Source of the DNA: CATOSD01 sp965226695 | GTDB taxonomy: Bacteria > Chloroflexota > Dehalococcoidia > Lucifugimonadales > CATOSD01 | Assembly: GCA_965226695.1 (NCBI GenBank) | Contig: OZ245405.1 | Location: 1,798,001-1,862,000 of the forward strand | DNA: 64,000 nt | Direction of reading: 5' to 3' | In this document: one piece after another, positions 41,765-50,313 of the stretch | How the letters are laid out: every line of letters begins with the position of its first letter | How positions within the stretch are numbered: position 1 is the stretch's first letter | Made by a program: the position numbers and the translations under genes | The notes under the pieces: generated by a model | What the model was told of the DNA's origin: nothing | The model's database searches: none | Seen by the model: the letters and a program-made list of their open reading frames with translations, nothing else

Positions 41765-42961
41765 CTAGATCACGCCCAGTGCTCGCAGCCGGGCCAGCGA
41801 CTCGCGGGACCTACCCAGCCAGTCGCAGAAGACCTCGGCGTTGTGTTGGCCGAGCCGCGGGGGCGGTGAGATGCCGATGCACTGCTCCCCGTCGACGCGG
41901 AAGCCGGAGCCGGTGTACCTGAGCTCGCCCATATCGGGGTGCTGGACGCGCTGGTAGTACTGTCTGTCCTCCAGGTGGGGGCAGTCCAGGACCTCCTGGG
42001 GAGTCTGCGCCACGCCGAACACGAAGCCATTCTTCATGCCCGCGTCGAATACGTCGTGCTTGTCGCGGTCGCTCAGCCGCGAGACCATCAGTTCGTTCAG
42101 CTCCTCGGCGTGGTTCGAACGGCTGAGGCGGTCGGCGAACTTGTCGTCCAGCAACTCCGGCGAATCAAGGAATACGGCTAGCTCCTCCCAGGTGTTGCCG
42201 CCGCTGCTGGCCATGGTGATGTAGCCGTCGCGGGTTGGGAGAAAGTCGCCGTCCACGGGCACGTTGACGCGCCTTGTTCGTTTCGAGATGATGCCCAGAA
42301 AGCTGTAGTGGGTGAACTGAAATGGCGGCTCGGTGGCCACCGCCTCGGCGATGGAAAGGTCCACGTATTGGCCCAGGCCGCTCATCTCTCGCTCGAGCAC
42401 TGCCAGCATTATGGCATTGGCCGCGTTGCGCCCACCCATTATCTGCGCCTGTTCCAGCGGCGCACGGGCGGGCGGCTTGTCGGAGTTGCCGCTGAGGTAG
42501 AGAAAGCCGGTGAGCGCCTGGAGCGTGATGTCGTCCCAGGCGAATTCGCTGTAAGGGCCGGTCTGGCCGAAGGGCGTTATCGATACGACGATGAGGCCCG
42601 GGTTGATCTGCGACAGGCGCTCATAGTCCAGCCCCAGCTCGGCCATCTCGCCCGGCGGCAGGTCCTCGATCAACACGTCGGAGCGGCGCGCCATCTCGGT
42701 CAGCAGCTCAGCGCCGTCTGGTGTGCGCACGTCCAGCGTCACGCTCTTCTTGCTTGTGTTGAAAAAGGCATAAGTGAGGCTCTGCTCCGGGTCGGGCGCA
42801 TCGCTGGCGAACGGTGCAAAGCGTCGGCTGCAATCGCCCTCGGGAGGTTCGACTTTAATCACCTCCGCGCCCTGGTCGGCGAGAAGTTTGGACGCCAGGG
42901 GGCCGGCCACCCCCTGTGATATGTCGATGATGCGTAGGTCGCTGACGAATCCTTTGTGCAT
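41765..42961 (-). CDS. CaiB/BaiF family CoA-transferase
   Basis: A 398-residue class III CoA-transferase, family-typical in length. SDLRIIDISQGVAGPLASKL, DQGAEVIKVEPPEGDCSRRF, FFNTSKKSVTLDVRTPDGAE, RSDVLIEDLPPGEMAELGLD (with the catalytic-Asp region) and PGLIVVSITPFGQTGPYSEF are diagnostic. It precedes another CaiB gene on the same strand; two such genes in tandem may form a heteromer or act on different acyl-CoAs. No strong ribosome-binding site is seen before the ATG at 42961. Confidence 0.88.
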   Translation of the reverse strand: MHKGFVSDLRIIDISQGVAGPLASKLLADQGAEVIKVEPPEGDCSRRFAPFASDAPDPEQSLTYAFFNTSKKSVTLDVRTPDGAELLTEMARRSDVLIEDLPPGEMAELGLDYERLSQINPGLIVVSITPFGQTGPYSEFAWDDITLQALTGFLYLSGNSDKPPARAPLEQAQIMGGRNAANAIMLAVLEREMSGLGQYVDLSIAEAVATEPPFQFTHYSFLGIISKRTRRVNVPVDGDFLPTRDGYITMASSGGNTWEELAVFLDSPELLDDKFADRLSRSNHAEELNELMVSRLSDRDKHDVFDAGMKNGFVFGVAQTPQEVLDCPHLEDRQYYQRVQHPDMGELRYTGSGFRVDGEQCIGISPPPRLGQHNAEVFCDWLGRSRESLARLRALGVI

Positions 42962-43051
42962 GGTACGGTGAAGCCTGTCCGCGCGTGGGCCGGGGCGCGC
43001 CGCCGGTCCGCCACCACTGCGGCGACGGGGCGGCGCGACCGCCGGACGCGT

Positions 43052-46000
43052 TTAGCTGGTGCGCGGCACTATCGTCGGCACCTCCAGCTCGTGGACCAGG
43101 TTGTCGAACTCTGATACGTCCTTGTCGATAATCTCGTCCACCTGTTGGATGTAGGGGTCGATCTTCGACGCGAAGTCAACGTAGACTTCCTGCGTCTGGG
43201 TGGGCGGCGCGTAGTCCGCGCTCGACACCACGTCGACCAGGCCTGCAAGCTTGGCGTTTAGCTTGACCGGCTGGTTCAGGCGGTCGCGCGCGCCTCGGAA
43301 GTTGGTCTGGATCAGGTCCTCTTCGATGGCGGTGAGCTTGTCGTTCAGCGCCGCCGCGCTGGTGGAAATCGCTTCCTCCGCGGGGTGGTCCACGGCGCGC
43401 TTCGCCCACTCCTCGACCTGTTCGCGCACGCTGCGCAGCTTTATAACGCTCTCATGCGTCTCGGAGAGCTTGTCTCGAATCTTGAGCAGCAGCCCGAATT
43501 GCGCGTCGAAGTCCTCCTGCGTGGCGGTGACCCGCGGGTCCTTGACGAGGTTGAACTGCTGTGTCTCGGTGTGGCCGTCGACCGACAGCGTGACCTGGTA
43601 GCTGCCCGGCGGGGCGAGCGGACCGGACAGATCCTCGCTGACCGTCTTGTCGCCCGGCACCTTGGTAGCCGCGGTGTAGCGCATGTCCCACAGGAAGCGG
43701 TTCATGCCGGCGTTTGCGGGGACCCTGAGCGGCTTGTTAGCGTCGTCGCCTTCTGCCTCTTTGCTGGAGAAGGTCTGGATCGCGTTGCCCTCGGCGTCCG
43801 AGAACGTCAGCGTTAGCTCGTCCTCGGGCGCATCTGCCAGGTAGTAGGTAACGATGGGGCCGTATGGCGGGTTCTCGCCCGCGTCCAGGAAGTTGCGCAC
43901 GGTCTGGCCGTACTCGTCCTTGGACTCGTAGTAGCACACCGCGCCGCCCAGCGCGAGTTGGTAGCTCTTGCCCGTGGTTCCCTCGCGGAAGCGGAACGGC
44001 CGCGCCAGCCTGAAGGTGTCGCGAGGCTTCAGCAGCTTAGCGGCGCTGCCCGTAACGGCGTCGTCGATCTGGCGCAGCTGCGTCAGGTCGTCCATGATCC
44101 AGAACGAACGGCCGTTGGTCGCGGCGACCAGGTCGTTATCCTTAATGACGAGGTCGTGCACCGGCACTTTGGGCAGATTGCCTGCCAGAGAGTGCCACGA
44201 GCCGCCGCCGTCGAGCGAGACGTAAGCGGCGGTCTCTGTTCCGACGTAGAGCATCCCGGCCCTTTCGGGGTCTTCGCGGATGCAGCGGGTGTAGTCGCCG
44301 TCGGGAATGCCGGCCGAGATGTCGGTCCAGGTCTTGCCGTAGTCGTTTGTCTTGTAGAGCATCGGCCGGGTCTCGTCCAGCTTGTAGCGGGACGCGGCCA
44401 TGTACGCCGTCGCCGGATCGTGGTGGGACGCCTCGAGCATTCCCACGAGTGTGAAATCGCCCAGGTCCGGCGGAGTGATGTTCTCCCAGTTCGCGCCGCC
44501 GTCCTTCGTGATGTGCACCAAGCCGTCGTCTGAGCCCGCCCACAACACGTTGGCGTCGTGGTGCGACTCGGAGAACGCGAAGATGGTCGCGTATGTTTCC
44601 GCGCCTGACGTGTCCTTGGTGATGGCGCCGCCCGACGCCTCCAATGTCGAAGGGTCGGCCCGCGTCAGGTCGGGACTTACCGCCTCCCAGCTGCTGCCCA
44701 CGTCGGACGTCTTGAAGACGACGTTGCCGGTCACGTAGAGCAGGTCGGGGTCGTGGTGTGAGAAGACGATGGGGTACGTCCACTGGAAGCGGTACTTCAT
44801 CTCGCTCGCGCCGAGGCCCGTGTTCAGTTCGGGCCAGACGGTGATTATGCGCACCTGCCCCGTCTCGTGGTTGTAGTGCAGCATGTTGCCGCCGCCGCCG
44901 GGTGAGCTGCCGATGGAGCCGGAGACAACGGTGTTGTGGTCCTCGGGATGCACGGCGATGTAGCCGCTCTCGGAACTGCCGGTAGGATAGCAGTCGGTCC
45001 AGGGAATCGCGCCCTTGTGGGTCATGCTCGGCACGCAAATGGCGGAGTTGTCCTGTTGGGTGCCGTAGACGTGGTATGGGAAGCGGTTGTCGGTGATTAC
45101 GTGGTAGAACTGCGAGGTGAGCTGGTTGTAGATGGTTGACCAGGAGTTGCCGCCGTTGAAGGTGATCGTCGCGCCGCCGTCGTTGCCCTCGATCATGCGT
45201 CGAGGGTTACGCGGGTCGATCCACAGGTCGTGGTTGTCGCCGTGGGGCGTGCCGACGGTGTTGAATGTCTTGCCGCCGTCGATGGACTTCCAGCACGAGT
45301 AGTTGAGCACCCAGACCGTGTCGGCGTCCTGTGGGTCGGCGAACACGTGCTGGTAGTACCACGGCCGGCCCTGGATGTCGCGGCTGTCGCTGGCGATCTC
45401 CCAGGTGTCGCCGTAGTCGTCGGACCGGAACAGCCCGCAGTCCTCGGCCTCCACAGTGGTGTAGACGAGCCCCGCCTTGGCGGGAGAGGCAGCGATGCCT
45501 ACGCGGCCGATCAGCCCTTCCGGCAATCCCTTATTGCGGGTGATCTCGGTCCAGGTGTCGCCGCCGTCGGTCGAGCGATAGATGCCGCTTTCCGGGCCGC
45601 CGCTGGTCAGGCTCCAGGGGTTGCGGCGCACCTGCCAGATGGCCGCGTAGAGGATGCGGGGGTTGTTGGGGTCCAGAGAGAGGTCCGCGGCTCCCGAATT
45701 CTCGCTCTTGTACAGGATCCTTTCCCAGTTCTTGCCGCCGTCGGTGGAGCGAAAAATGCCGCGCTCCTCGTTTGGGCCAAATGCGTGGCCGAGCGCAGCG
45801 ACGTACACGATGTCGGGGTTGGTGGGATGGATGCGCACGCGGGAGATGTGACGGGTGTCGGCCAGGCCCAGGTGAGACCAGGTCTTGCCGGCGTCGGTCG
45901 AGCGGTAGACGCCATCCCCGTACGTCACGTTGTTCCTGATGCAGGCCTCGCCCGTGCCAACGTAGATGACGTTGGGGTCGGAGTCGGACACGGCGATCGC

Positions 46001-46225
46001 GCCGACCGAGGCTGTATTGAACTGCCCATCGGAGATGTTCTGCCAATAGGTGCCCGCGTCGTCGGTCTTCCAAACGCCGCCCGCGCATGCTCCGAAGTAG
46101 AACACCGCCGGGTCTACGGGATCTCCCGCCACGGCGACCGTGCGACCGCCGCGCGGCGGGCCGATGCATCGCCATTGGACCGCGTTCAAAAGTCCGGAGT
46201 CGTTACCGTTGGAACCTTGCGTCAT
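43052..46225 (-). CDS. Large BNR/Asp-box (VPS10/sortilin-like) beta-propeller protein
   Basis: A 1057-residue protein. Residues up to about 720 hold ten or more Asp-box repeats (TDDAGTYWQNI, STDAGKTWSHL, STDGGKNWERI, STDGGDTWTEI, SDDYGDTWEIA, SIDGGKTFNTV, TSDVGSSWEAV, TKDGGANWENI, TNDYGKTWTDI, SLDGGGSWHSL), forming one or two propellers. Around 850-930 is a beta-sandwich-like region (TLSVDGHTETQQFNLVKDPR), followed by helices with coiled-coil character. No signal peptide or transmembrane segment is found at the N-terminus, so export would need another route. AGAGGTGG precedes the ATG. Related proteins are annotated as glycosyl hydrolases, but no catalytic residues are evident. Confidence 0.85.
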   Translation of the reverse strand: MTQGSNGNDSGLLNAVQWRCIGPPRGGRTVAVAGDPVDPAVFYFGACAGGVWKTDDAGTYWQNISDGQFNTASVGAIAVSDSDPNVIYVGTGEACIRNNVTYGDGVYRSTDAGKTWSHLGLADTRHISRVRIHPTNPDIVYVAALGHAFGPNEERGIFRSTDGGKNWERILYKSENSGAADLSLDPNNPRILYAAIWQVRRNPWSLTSGGPESGIYRSTDGGDTWTEITRNKGLPEGLIGRVGIAASPAKAGLVYTTVEAEDCGLFRSDDYGDTWEIASDSRDIQGRPWYYQHVFADPQDADTVWVLNYSCWKSIDGGKTFNTVGTPHGDNHDLWIDPRNPRRMIEGNDGGATITFNGGNSWSTIYNQLTSQFYHVITDNRFPYHVYGTQQDNSAICVPSMTHKGAIPWTDCYPTGSSESGYIAVHPEDHNTVVSGSIGSSPGGGGNMLHYNHETGQVRIITVWPELNTGLGASEMKYRFQWTYPIVFSHHDPDLLYVTGNVVFKTSDVGSSWEAVSPDLTRADPSTLEASGGAITKDTSGAETYATIFAFSESHHDANVLWAGSDDGLVHITKDGGANWENITPPDLGDFTLVGMLEASHHDPATAYMAASRYKLDETRPMLYKTNDYGKTWTDISAGIPDGDYTRCIREDPERAGMLYVGTETAAYVSLDGGGSWHSLAGNLPKVPVHDLVIKDNDLVAATNGRSFWIMDDLTQLRQIDDAVTGSAAKLLKPRDTFRLARPFRFREGTTGKSYQLALGGAVCYYESKDEYGQTVRNFLDAGENPPYGPIVTYYLADAPEDELTLTFSDAEGNAIQTFSSKEAEGDDANKPLRVPANAGMNRFLWDMRYTAATKVPGDKTVSEDLSGPLAPPGSYQVTLSVDGHTETQQFNLVKDPRVTATQEDFDAQFGLLLKIRDKLSETHESVIKLRSVREQVEEWAKRAVDHPAEEAISTSAAALNDKLTAIEEDLIQTNFRGARDRLNQPVKLNAKLAGLVDVVSSADYAPPTQTQEVYVDFASKIDPYIQQVDEIIDKDVSEFDNLVHELEVPTIVPRTS

Positions 46226-46505
46226 GTGACCACCTCTCGACTAGATGCGTGGTGAAGGCCCGGGCGATGCCCGAGCACTGTGCCCGGCGCGAGTCGGGCT
46301 GGCCTTTCGGGCCGCCCGTATTTTCGCACAACACGCGGCCCGCGTTCAACCGTACGCGACTGCTACAGCCGCCGCCGCAGAGTTGTCCACGAAGGGCACG
46401 AAGGTTCACCAAGGGGAAAAGAGCTGGTTACGGTGTGAATCCTGCTTCGGAACGGCGGCTCTTCGCGTAGTTTGTGTCCCTCATGGATGGTCAGAGTGCG
46501 CCCTG
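46226..46505. other. Intergenic region with degraded dispersed repeat
   Basis: About 280 bases between divergent genes. A CACGAAGGGCACGAAGG-type sequence (around 46386-46406) resembles low-complexity dispersed repeats of environmental genomes. No gene is supported. Confidence 0.45.
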
Positions 46506-46514
46506 TGCTATAAT
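46506..46514 (+). promoter_or_regulatory. Extended -10 promoter of the 2-oxoacid dehydrogenase operon
   Basis: TGTGCTATAAT contains an extended -10 (TGcTATAAT, TATAAT at 46509-46514), 33 nt before the E1alpha ATG. No good -35 box is visible at the normal distance, as is usual for extended -10 promoters. Confidence 0.7.
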
Positions 46515-46547
46515 CCGCCCAATTCTCGTCTGATGGGAGGTTGCGTA

Positions 46548-47540
46548 ATGACTGCGGAGTATTCTGCAAGACCCGAGTTGAACAGGAGCACGCTTCTGTG
46601 GGCGTATGAGAAGGTGGTGACCATCCGTCGCTTCGAGGAGCAGGCGCGCCGGGAGGCGGATGCGGGCAAGCTGCGGGGGATGCACTCGTCAATCGGGCAG
46701 GAGGCCGTGCCCACCGGCGTATGCGCTCACCTTCGGGACAGCGATTTCGTGCTGGGGACACATCGGAGCCATCACCACTGCATCGCCAAGGGAGTCGACC
46801 TGAACGAGATGATGGCGGAACTGCTCGGCAAGGCGACCGGCACAAACAAGGGCAAGGGCGGCACGATGCACATTGCCGACATCGACAAGGGTATGCTCGG
46901 CGCGAACGGCGTTGTCGGCTCCAACATCCCCGTCGCCACCGGTGTGGCGCTCAGCGCGAGTGTTCGCGGCTCGGATCAGGTGAGCGTGGTGTTCTTCGGC
47001 GACGGCGCTTCCAGCCAGGGGAGTTTGCACGAGTCTATGAATCTCGCCAGCATCTGGAAGCTGCCCATCCTGTTCGTTTGCGAAAACAACCGCTACGCCG
47101 AGGCCACTCCTTTCGAGTACTCGGTGGCGGGGGCCTCGATTTCCAGACGCGCGGCGGGCTACGACATGCCCGGCGTAAACGTGGACGGCCAGTCGCTGCC
47201 TGACGTGTACGCGGCCGCTGGCGAGGCGGTCAGGCGGGCCAGGGCCGGCGAGGGGCCGACCCTCATAGAGGCGCAAACATACCGCTACCAGGGTCACTTT
47301 GGGGCCGACAACCCTCTCGGGTACAGGACAGAAGAAGAGGAAGCGTACTACCGCGACAGGGACTGCATCGACAGGCTCAGAGCGCACGTGCTGGAAGGGG
47401 AATACGCAACGGAGGCCGAGTTGTCCGCCATCGACGAGAGCGCGGTCGCCGCGGTCGCCGCGGCAGCCAGGTTCGCCGACGAGAGCCCGTTCCCGGCCGA
47501 CGACGAGCTAACCTCAGACGTGTACGTGTCGTATCGGTGA
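46548..47540 (+). CDS. 2-oxoacid (pyruvate/acetoin) dehydrogenase E1 component alpha subunit
   Basis: A 330-residue thiamine-diphosphate E1 alpha subunit. SIGQEAVPTGVCAHLRDSDF, THRSHHHCIAKGVDLNEMMA, GKGGTMHIADIDKGMLGANG and the ThDP motif FFGDGASSQGSLHESMNLAS with VCENNRYAEAT are diagnostic. With E1 beta it decarboxylates a 2-oxoacid and transfers the acyl group to lipoyl-E2. ATG 46548 has GGGAGG upstream. Substrate could be pyruvate, acetoin or a branched-chain oxoacid; the size and subunit order look most like acetoin/pyruvate types. First gene of a three-gene operon without an E3 gene. Confidence 0.9.
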   Translation: MTAEYSARPELNRSTLLWAYEKVVTIRRFEEQARREADAGKLRGMHSSIGQEAVPTGVCAHLRDSDFVLGTHRSHHHCIAKGVDLNEMMAELLGKATGTNKGKGGTMHIADIDKGMLGANGVVGSNIPVATGVALSASVRGSDQVSVVFFGDGASSQGSLHESMNLASIWKLPILFVCENNRYAEATPFEYSVAGASISRRAAGYDMPGVNVDGQSLPDVYAAAGEAVRRARAGEGPTLIEAQTYRYQGHFGADNPLGYRTEEEEAYYRDRDCIDRLRAHVLEGEYATEAELSAIDESAVAAVAAAARFADESPFPADDELTSDVYVSYR

Positions 47541-47583
47541 GTCGGTTACCCGGAATCGGTTTACGGCAATCAGGAGACGAGAT

Positions 47584-48612
47584 ATGACGACCGCGAGCCA
47601 GACAAGGCGACTTTCGTACATTCAGGCTGTCAACGAGGCGCTGCGCCAGGAGATGGAGCGCGACCCGTCCGTCATCATAATGGGCGAAGACATCGCGGGC
47701 GGGGCCGGGCGACCCGACAAGGAGGACGCATGGGGCGGCCCCATGCGGCTCACTAAGGGACTCATCGGCCAGTTCGGCTCGGCCCGCGTGCGCGACACCC
47801 CCATATCCGAGGCAGGGTTCGTAGGCGCGGGAGTGGGAGCGGCGGCCACAGGCCTGCGCCCCGTCGTCGATCTCATGTACGTGGGATTTTTTGGTGTGTG
47901 CGCCGACCAGATAGTGAACAATGCCGCGAAGATCCACTACATGTTCGGCGGCAAGGTGCGCGTGCCACTTACCATCATGACGGGAATTGGCGCGGGAACC
48001 AACTCCGCTGCCCAGCACTCCGAAACCCTGTACTCGGTGTTCACGCACTTCCCCGGGCTGAAGTGCGTCGTGCCCTCCAACCCTTACAACGCCAAGGGGT
48101 TGTTCGTGTCGGCCATCCGTGACGATGACCCGGTCATCATCTTCAACAATCGCCAGCTTCTCGGCAGGCGCTTTGACGTGGACGTTCCGGAGGAGGCCTA
48201 CGAGGTCCCAATAGGCAGCGCTTCGATAGCCAGGGAGGGAACGGACGTTACGCTCGTCGGTATTGGTTACACGACGGGGGTGTGCCTGGAAGCGGCGCAG
48301 GACCTGGAGTCGAAGGGTTACTCCGCCGAGGTGATTGACTTGCTGTCCCTGTCTCCGATGGACGACGAGGCCATCGTCGCGTCGGTCAAGAAGACGCGAA
48401 AGATAGTCGTCGTCGATGAGGACTACCCGCGATGCAGCATCGCAAGCGACGTTTCCGCGCTGGCCGCGGAGGAGGCGTTTGATTATCTGGACGCCCCTCC
48501 CAAGCGAGTAAACCCGCCTCATACATCCGTGCCGTACAGCCAACCGTTGGAGGCCCTGTACGTGCCCAACAAGGCCCAAGTCGTGGAAGCCGCGCTTGAG
48601 GTCCTCGCGTAG
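47584..48612 (+). CDS. 2-oxoacid dehydrogenase E1 component beta subunit
   Basis: A 342-residue E1 beta subunit. SYIQAVNEALRQEMERDPSV, IIMGEDIAGGAGRPDKEDAW, RVRDTPISEAGFVGAGVGAA and YDVPEEAYEVPIGSASIARE-like segments (here VDVPEEAYEVPIGSASIARE) are conserved; GIGAGTNSAAQHSETLYSVF binds near the ThDP. It follows the alpha gene by 43 nt with CAGGAG before its ATG. It forms the alpha2beta2 E1 with the previous gene. Confidence 0.9.
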   Translation: MTTASQTRRLSYIQAVNEALRQEMERDPSVIIMGEDIAGGAGRPDKEDAWGGPMRLTKGLIGQFGSARVRDTPISEAGFVGAGVGAAATGLRPVVDLMYVGFFGVCADQIVNNAAKIHYMFGGKVRVPLTIMTGIGAGTNSAAQHSETLYSVFTHFPGLKCVVPSNPYNAKGLFVSAIRDDDPVIIFNNRQLLGRRFDVDVPEEAYEVPIGSASIAREGTDVTLVGIGYTTGVCLEAAQDLESKGYSAEVIDLLSLSPMDDEAIVASVKKTRKIVVVDEDYPRCSIASDVSALAAEEAFDYLDAPPKRVNPPHTSVPYSQPLEALYVPNKAQVVEAALEVLA

Positions 48613-48698
48613 CTATCAGCTCGATATGACCCTACAGTGCGGGGCCAGGTTCCAAACTGCCCGCGTTCGATTTCTGAGCAGCGACCAGGAGAGGGCAA

Positions 48699-49895
48699 AT
48701 GGCGACGCCCGTGGTGATGCCGAGACTCGGCGACTTCATGACCGAGGGACTGGTGAGCAGGTGGGCGAAGTCTGCCGGCGACTGGGTGAAACAGGGCGAG
48801 TTAATCGCCCAGATTGAGTCCGAAAAGCTCAACTACGACCTGGAAGCGTCCCAAGACGGATTCCTGCACACGCTTGCGGCAGAGGGCGAAACGGTTCCGG
48901 TGGATGGCCTTCTGGCTTATTTGCTGTCCGAGGGGGAGTTGCCGCCGTCCGCTCGCCCGAGCGGCGAGGCGAGGCATGTGTCGGAGGCCGCCGCGCCTGG
49001 GGCCGCGTCCGCATCGGCGCCGGCAAGAGGCCGAGCGCGGAGAGGCGGCGCAACCGTGCCTTCGACGCCCGGCGCGCGCCGGCTGGCGGCGCATCTTGGC
49101 GTTGACATCTCCCTCGTTACACCGACCGGCCCCCGCGGCAGAGTTGTGGATGCCGACGTGCGCGCCTACGCCGAACGGCGGGAAGCTGCCCCCGGCCCGA
49201 AGATTCCAGCGGGGCTGCCCGCACCCGCCAGGATCGTCCCCTTGGCGGGCATGAGAAAGAGTATCGCCGAGCACATGCGCGGCAGCATCGCCAACACCGC
49301 CCAGCTCTCATACTTCCTGGAAGTGGACGTCACCGAGGTGCAGCGGCTCAGGCGGGAGACGTCCAGGGAATCGGGCAGTGTCATCACCCTGGCGCACGCG
49401 CTCATCATGGCTTGCGCGGGAGCACTGAAGCGGGTTCCGGCCCACAACAGCGTGTTGGTGGACGGCAACGTGCTCTACTTCGACGAGGTGAACATCGGCG
49501 TGGCCGTCGCGCTCGATGAAGGCCTGATTGTTCCGGTTATCAGAAACGTACAGAATAAGAGCATCTTCGAGGTCTCGGAAGAGACGCACGACCTCGCTGT
49601 TCGCGCCCGAGAGAACCGGCTGTCCCCTGACGAAGTGGTCGGCGGCACATTCACGATAAGCGTGCTCGGAACCGTGGACGGCTTCACGCCGATATTGAAC
49701 GCGGGGCAGAGCTCCATCCTCGGAGTGGGGAGGCCAGTCACGAAGCCTGTCGTGAGGGGCGGAGAAATTGTTGTAAGGGACATGCTGACGGTAAGCCTCA
49801 CGTCTGACCACCAGGTCATTGACGGCGCGGTAGCGGCCGCATTCCTGCGGCGCTTACAGCGACTCATCGAGCAACCGTCTGAGCTGTTCAAGTAG
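48699..49895 (+). CDS. 2-oxoacid dehydrogenase E2 component (dihydrolipoamide acyltransferase)
   Basis: A 398-residue E2. Residues 1-75 are a lipoyl domain with the lipoylated Lys in IAQIESEKLNYDLEAS; a Pro/Ala linker precedes the E1/E3-binding domain STPGARRLAAHLGVDISLVT with GPRGRVVDADV; residues from about 165 form the catalytic domain, with SLTSDHQVIDGAVAAAFLRR containing the HxxxDG-type catalytic His and Asp. Transfers the acyl group from lipoate to CoA. AGGAG lies upstream of the ATG. No E3 (dihydrolipoamide dehydrogenase) is encoded nearby. Confidence 0.9.
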   Translation: MATPVVMPRLGDFMTEGLVSRWAKSAGDWVKQGELIAQIESEKLNYDLEASQDGFLHTLAAEGETVPVDGLLAYLLSEGELPPSARPSGEARHVSEAAAPGAASASAPARGRARRGGATVPSTPGARRLAAHLGVDISLVTPTGPRGRVVDADVRAYAERREAAPGPKIPAGLPAPARIVPLAGMRKSIAEHMRGSIANTAQLSYFLEVDVTEVQRLRRETSRESGSVITLAHALIMACAGALKRVPAHNSVLVDGNVLYFDEVNIGVAVALDEGLIVPVIRNVQNKSIFEVSEETHDLAVRARENRLSPDEVVGGTFTISVLGTVDGFTPILNAGQSSILGVGRPVTKPVVRGGEIVVRDMLTVSLTSDHQVIDGAVAAAFLRRLQRLIEQPSELFK

Positions 49896-49903
49896 GCCCG
49901 ACC

Positions 49904-50087
49904 GAGCCTGGTTCAGGTTACCAGGTGCGCCCAAACCCTACCCACTTGCTCCCCCGTACCCGAAAAAAGCGTCACTTTCCCGCGCCACCCGTTCCCGGAC
50001 ATGACCTACACGCCCCCACACACGCCCCACTCCATCCTCACGTCTGCGCCATTTCTCCCCACCAATCCGCCCCAGTTCCGCAATTTC
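49904..50087. mobile_element. MITE-like element copy 2, left part
   Basis: The left terminal repeat GAGCCTGGTTCAGGTTACCA (49904-49923) matches the end of copy 1 (16513) with a few changes, and the sequence follows copy 1 except for an internal deletion of about 130 bp. The element is interrupted at 50087 by an IS1380-family insertion and resumes at 52045. The flanks GGCCCGACC (49895-49903) and TGACCGACC (52422-52430) agree at 7 of 9 bases, a decayed target duplication. Confidence 0.8.
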
Positions 50088-50313
50088 CCCCAAATCCACC
50101 GCCTGACTTTAGCGGGGGAGGTTTGTGGTGGGGTGGCGAGGGTGAATGTGTGGTTTAGGGCCGTAGGTTGGCACTGACAGGCTCCATGCCATGTCATGGA
50201 CGGTCGAGGGGTTCCCGAGCTGGTTCGGGAGGCGTACCGGGGGACTTTCGGACGTGGCGAGACCGGCGACTTCGGTTCAGTCGCCTCGAGTGTGGGCGAA
50301 CTCCTCGGGAGAG

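Noticed and set aside
43052..46225. Annotation as sialidase or glycosyl hydrolase
   Set aside because: Asp-box repeats mark the fold only; I could not find the RIP motif or catalytic residues.
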